Part shown: piece after piece, positions 5,234-7,806 of the stretch
Position numbering within the stretch: the first letter of the stretch is position 1
Layout: each line of letters opens with the position of its first letter
Assembly (NCBI GenBank): GCA_011391755.1
Contig: JAABPZ010000060.1
Coordinates: 1-7,806 of the forward strand
Source of the DNA: Methanothrix sp.
GTDB taxonomy: Archaea > Halobacteriota > Methanosarcinia > Methanotrichales > Methanotrichaceae
Length of the DNA: 7,806 nucleotides
Direction: 5' to 3'
Made by a program: the position numbers and the translations under genes
Notes under the pieces: generated by a model
The model's database searches: none
Told to the model about the DNA's origin: nothing
The model's input: only the letters and a program-made list of their open reading frames with translations

Positions 5234-6038
5234 CGTAGTCTGCCATGCCCTGGAGGCCATGATCTTTGCCTCCATCGCCTGTAGCATCCTTGGCGTGATC
5301 ATCTCCAGAATGCGCCTCTCCTCCATCGGCTTTACCATGTCGCATGCCGCTTTTGCCGGGGCGGCCTTGGGCATGTTCCTGGGAGCAAATACCCAGATGG
5401 CGGCTATCGCTTTCAGCATGGCCGTAGCTGCCCTTATCGGGCCGGTGAGCGACAAAGCCAAGATGGCAGCCGATGCGACTTTAGGCGTGCTCTTCGCCAT
5501 GTCCATGGCAGTGGCTATCTTTCTGATATCCTACATGGAGTACATGGGCAAAGGGCTTTCGGCGAGCAGCCTACTCTTCGGAGACGTTGTCTCTCTTTAC
5601 CGGGAGGAGATTTACGCACTGGCTGCGGTCTGCGGTCTTACCATCATCTTTGTTCTGGCATTTTACAAGGAGATCTCGGCCCTCATGTTCAACATGAAGA
5701 TCGCCGAAGCGGCCGGGGTTCGCGTCAAGCTCGTCTATTACATATTATTATTCATCATCGCCCTCTCCGTAGCGCTCAGCCTAAACATCGTGGGTGGACT
5801 GCTGATATTCGTTCTGCTGGTTACCCCCGCATCCATCGCCGGCCAGTTCTGCTTTAATGTGAGAAGCATGTTTATTGTAGCGCCGACCGTAGCCCTCTTT
5901 GTGAGCGCCTTTGGCGTCTGGGCGGGCTTTGAGTTTACGCTGCCCGTAGCGCCCCTGGTGGCCCTGCTGCTCACGGGGGTCTTTGCATTGTCCGTAATGC
6001 TGTCCTTTAAAAGAAGGATAAATACCAAGATACATTGA
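5208..6038 (+). CDS. ABC-3 family (ZnuB/TroC-like) metal transporter permease
   Basis: This 276-residue protein is almost wholly hydrophobic, with about eight membrane helices, matching the size of ZnuB-type permeases (about 260-290). Family marks are MSHAAFAGAALG (about residues 44-55), the coupling-helix region KIAEAAGVRVKLVYY (about 164-178) that would contact the ATPase, and GGLLIFVLLVTPASIAGQF (about 196-214), the conserved helix ending in a Pro-Ala motif. It ends in a basic tail (FKRRINTK). The start ATG lies inside the ATPase gene and has only a weak upstream site, so translation probably depends on coupling. Its stop TGA shares a base with the next ATG. It should form a homodimer channel for a transition-metal ion or small complex. 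Confidence 0.92.
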   Translation: MLEWLIENNVVCHALEAMIFASIACSILGVIISRMRLSSIGFTMSHAAFAGAALGMFLGANTQMAAIAFSMAVAALIGPVSDKAKMAADATLGVLFAMSMAVAIFLISYMEYMGKGLSASSLLFGDVVSLYREEIYALAAVCGLTIIFVLAFYKEISALMFNMKIAEAAGVRVKLVYYILLFIIALSVALSLNIVGGLLIFVLLVTPASIAGQFCFNVRSMFIVAPTVALFVSAFGVWAGFEFTLPVAPLVALLLTGVFALSVMLSFKRRINTKIH

Positions 6039-6307
6039 TGAATAGATTGTCAATCAGGCAGATCGGAGCCGTCCTGGCTGATGCCGTGAACATGAAGACC
6101 TGGCCGGTATGCGTGTACGGCTCTGATCAGATACCGGAAAATGCCGTTTCGTCATCTTTGCTCAGCGACTGCCTTGCCGCTAATATATTTCAGATAGCAG
6201 AAGCGAAGGTCAAAGTTCCGGTTTATGCAGGAAATGAGCCCAGCAAAATCTTCTGCCGCTGCATGGGTGGGCCGGCTTGGTTTGGATATGATGAGGCGTT
6301 GCGATGA
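6038..6307 (+). CDS. Short DUF169-like protein, probably truncated
   Basis: The ATG overlaps the permease stop (TGATG), so it belongs to the same operon; a TTG at 6035 is an alternative start. The 89 residues resemble the first part of DUF169 proteins: RQIGAVLADAV, then WPVCVYG (about residues 22-28), a DCLAAN helix, then SKIFCRCMGGPAWFGYDE near the end, close to the family's Cys-x-Gly-Gly...GF/GY element. DUF169 proteins are usually over 200 residues, and this one stops right after that element with no continuation in other frames, so a 3' deletion is likely. Four cysteines (in PVCV, DCL and FCRC) could bind metal. The function of DUF169 is not known. The family assignment is from pattern memory and moderate. 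Confidence 0.6.
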   Translation: MNRLSIRQIGAVLADAVNMKTWPVCVYGSDQIPENAVSSSLLSDCLAANIFQIAEAKVKVPVYAGNEPSKIFCRCMGGPAWFGYDEALR

Positions 6308-6402
6308 CATGCAAGAAGAATAATCGAGCTGCTTTTTCCCTGATGCATATCCCTGATTTCGTTACATTAAATATGACGTATTAAGGATTATTAAGTTCTT
6401 AG

Positions 6403-6432
6403 TAGTAATACTTAAATAATTAGTAATACTTA
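6403..6432 (+). promoter_or_regulatory. Tandem 12-base repeat TAGTAATACTTA at the binding-protein promoter
   Basis: TAGTAATACTTA occurs at 6403-6414 and again at 6421-6432, 18 bases apart start to start. The first copy overlaps the TATA box and the second lies between it and the expected start, so a bound protein would block transcription. The same 9-mer TAATACTTA lies in the inverted repeat before the FmdE gene (minus strand, 3932-3940). Confidence 0.6.
6411..6418 (+). promoter_or_regulatory. Putative TATA box of the binding-protein gene
   Basis: CTTAAATA lies about 26 bases before ATG 6442 measured from its centre. Transcription would therefore begin at or next to the start codon, giving a leaderless or near-leaderless mRNA. 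This agrees with the lack of any ribosome binding site before that ATG. Confidence 0.5.
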
Positions 6433-6441
6433 GTGCAATTT

Positions 6442-7323
6442 ATGAAAGGAATTCAATCGTCCAGCTTAGCCATATTGATGCTGGCAATCTTCCTGATAGC
6501 TCCTGCGGGTGCGCAAACCGCACCGGCAACGCTCAAGATTGTCTGCACCACCAGTGTATTGATGGACCCGGCAACCTACATCGGCGGCGATAGAGTGGAG
6601 GCCATTTCCATCGCCGACCCTACCCTCTGCCCGCACCTGCAGACTGACATCATTCCCAGCCGCATCCAGCTCAATATGGACTTCATCAAGAACGCTAATA
6701 TGTTCATGGCATACAACGACAGCAACGACCAAAAGTATAACATGCCTGCAGTTAATGATTTTATGAAGGCTAACAACTACGGCGCTTTTGAATGGAATAC
6801 CATTTCCAACCCGTCTCGCGGATGGAACACTCCAACCAACTCCAAGCTGCTGGCTGCCGAGGTAGAAGGATGGCTGGCAAAGTTAGACCCGGCCAACAAG
6901 ACCTACTACGAGCAGCGCTACAATGATTATGCCAAGAGCTTTGATGCCATCGAGCCCACTCTGGCCGAGAAGAAACAGCTCAACCAGACCCAGGTCATAG
7001 TGATTCTCTGGCAAAAAGAGCCCGTGCAAAACTGGCTGGGCATGAAAGTGGTCAATTTCTTTGCTCCCGAGTTTGCCATGAATGGAACCAAGACGACTGC
7101 CAAGATCGTGGACGACATCAACGCCAACCCCGGCAAATACCAAAACGTCACCTATGTCATCGAGAATATGCAGTCGGGTGATCTGGCCAAGGGCATTGAA
7201 GAGTCACTAAAGGACAAGGGCATCAATGCCACGCGCGTCATCTTCACCAACTTCCCAGGATCAGTGCCGGCAGCGGATACCATGGCAGAGGTGCTGAGCC
7301 ACAACAAGCTGCTGGTGCTCTAA
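6442..7323 (+). CDS. ZnuA-like periplasmic-type metal-binding protein with atypical ligands
   Basis: From ATG 6442 the protein has 293 residues. Residues 1-24 form a signal peptide (MKGIQ, a hydrophobic run, then APAGA before Gln25) with no lipobox cysteine, so it should be exported. The mature part follows the ZnuA plan: LKIVCTTSVLMDPATYIGGDRVEAIS (about 31-56), CPHLQTD (63-69), NPSRGWNTP (123-131, where DPHxWxDP is usual), LDPANKTYYEQRY, and IENMQSGDLAKGIEE near the end. Only His65 of the usual three histidine ligands remains; the second is replaced within NPSRGW and the third within LWQKEPVQNW (189-198). Cys35 and Cys63 are possible extra ligands. The cargo is thus uncertain. An upstream GTG (6433) could add three residues, but the promoter position favours the ATG. 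It should feed the permease at 5208. Confidence 0.85.
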   Translation: MKGIQSSSLAILMLAIFLIAPAGAQTAPATLKIVCTTSVLMDPATYIGGDRVEAISIADPTLCPHLQTDIIPSRIQLNMDFIKNANMFMAYNDSNDQKYNMPAVNDFMKANNYGAFEWNTISNPSRGWNTPTNSKLLAAEVEGWLAKLDPANKTYYEQRYNDYAKSFDAIEPTLAEKKQLNQTQVIVILWQKEPVQNWLGMKVVNFFAPEFAMNGTKTTAKIVDDINANPGKYQNVTYVIENMQSGDLAKGIEESLKDKGINATRVIFTNFPGSVPAADTMAEVLSHNKLLVL

Positions 7324-7333
7324 ATAATCCTCC

Positions 7334-7343
7334 TTTTCTTTTT
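7334..7343 (+). terminator. Oligo-T terminator after the binding-protein gene
   Basis: TTTTCTTTTT begins 11 bases after the stop codon within a pyrimidine-rich stretch. This is a typical archaeal transcription stop. No strong hairpin precedes it. Confidence 0.5.
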
Positions 7344-7504
7344 CTGAGGTTCAGAAGCTTCGGGTCCTCGCTGTTTCAAGTGGATAATAGATTCTTCGTG
7401 AGTCCTCCCTCTGGCTCTGTGCCTGCGGTGGTGGAATCGTCATCCATTTGCTTATAACCAGTGGCTAATGACGTTTCAACCACATTAAATTGCTACTTTA
7501 ACCA

Positions 7505-7518
7505 AAAACTTTATTACC
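7505..7518 (+). promoter_or_regulatory. Possible promoter of the response-regulator gene
   Basis: An A-rich stretch (CAAAAA) precedes CTTTATTA, a fair TATA box, about 40 bases before ATG 7554. Start would be near 7537, leaving a short leader that holds GGAG at 7543-7546. The rest of the gap 7344-7504 shows nothing recognisable. Confidence 0.35.
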
Positions 7519-7553
7519 AAATAACACATAGTTCTAGAAAATGGAGATATGGT

Positions 7554-7806
7554 ATGGCATCTGGAGCCGGAGCATGTCGGGTTTCTGAGGAAGGGGCACA
7601 GCATAATGGTTCTTTGAGCATTCTCCTGGCTGAGGACGACCCTACTAATCAGATGATCACCTTGCTGATGCTCAGGAAGCTGGGCCATGATGCCGACCTA
7701 GCAGTCAACGGCTATGAAGTTTTGGCAGCCCTTGAATATCGCTCCTACGATCTGGTGCTTATGGACATCCAGATGCCTGAAATGGATGGAATAGAAGCCA
7801 CCAGAA
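7554..7806 (+). CDS. Response-regulator receiver-domain protein (3' partial)
   Basis: The frame runs off the window end after 84 codons. A short flexible N-terminus (about 20 residues, Gly/Ala/Ser-rich) leads into a CheY-like receiver domain: [13 protein letters not shown] (22-34) with the acidic metal-binding pair Asp28/Asp29, and [15 protein letters not shown] (65-79) in which Asp71 is the phosphoryl acceptor. The pattern DIQMPEMDG is the type found in hybrid kinases and in stand-alone receivers with a PAS/kinase partner. The Thr/Ser and Lys of the later half, and any output domain, are outside the window. The start ATG has GGAG (7543-7546) 7 bases ahead. It is separated from the metal locus by a terminator-like T run and a 230-base gap, so a link with metal uptake is not indicated. 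Confidence 0.9.
   Translation, partial: MASGAGACRVSEEGAQHNGSLSILLAEDDPTNQMITLLMLRKLGHDADLAVNGYEVLAALEYRSYDLVLMDIQMPEMDGIEATR

Noticed and set aside
4493..5506. Minus-strand open frame of 337 codons
   Set aside because: It lies opposite the complete ATPase and permease genes, is His/Pro/Ala-rich without domain patterns, and has no ribosome binding site; it is a shadow frame.
6403..6432. CRISPR-like repeat
   Set aside because: Two 12-base copies with a 6-base gap are far too short and few; a promoter operator explains them better.
6433..6441. GTG 6433 as start of the binding protein
   Set aside because: It adds only QF before the ATG, lies at the edge of the repeat, and would be upstream of the predicted transcript start.
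7541..7588. Short frame starting ATGGAGATATGG before the receiver gene
   Set aside because: It stops after 15 codons and overlaps the receiver gene start; its GGAG serves as the ribosome binding site for ATG 7554.

Overview
The window looks like a piece of a methanogenic archaeal chromosome. Three things suggest this: a stand-alone PUA-domain protein, an FmdE-domain protein (a family tied to formylmethanofuran dehydrogenase) and AT-rich TATA-type promoters. A Methanothrix/Methanosarcinales origin is my inference; no gene here proves it. The dominant theme is metal handling. One 20-base stretch (4168-4187) exactly matches the end of an Illumina adapter, so this is probably a draft or metagenome assembly, and broken genes should be read with that in mind.

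Layout. Positions 1-843 hold the end of a CbiM-type substrate component of a nickel/cobalt ECF transporter, followed by its small PDGLE-domain partner. The T component and ATPase do not follow. Positions 844-1412 carry no gene I recognise. At 1413-1529 lies a tiny gene with a strong ribosome binding site. Its 38-residue product has 13 histidines and 4 cysteines and starts and ends with Cys-Cys-His. A large hairpin separates it from a convergent 63-residue PUA protein on the minus strand.

Positions 2006-3886 are a graveyard of incomplete genes: a minus-strand FecE-like ATPase that stops before Walker B, coupled to an unknown 86-residue protein; a methyltransferase that loses its C-terminal half; and an ABC exporter reduced to part of its membrane domain joined directly to the end of its nucleotide-binding domain. 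An orphan ribosome binding site with a 7-codon reading frame sits among them.

Positions 3887-7323 form a metal-uptake locus: an FmdE-domain protein, a ZnuC-like ATPase, an ABC-3 (ZnuB-like) permease overlapping it, a short DUF169-like protein and, under its own promoter, a ZnuA-like binding protein. The FmdE promoter and the binding-protein promoter share the 9-mer TAATACTTA, followed at nearly the same distance by TAGTA and placed over the core promoter. This suggests one regulator controls both units. The binding protein lacks most histidine ligands expected of ZnuA, so its cargo may not be zinc or manganese. The window ends inside a response-regulator receiver gene.

Taken together, the window holds a nickel/cobalt-type importer, a histidine-rich metal-binding microprotein and an unusual FmdE-associated metal importer. 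That combination is the most promising candidate for an undescribed metal homeostasis system.
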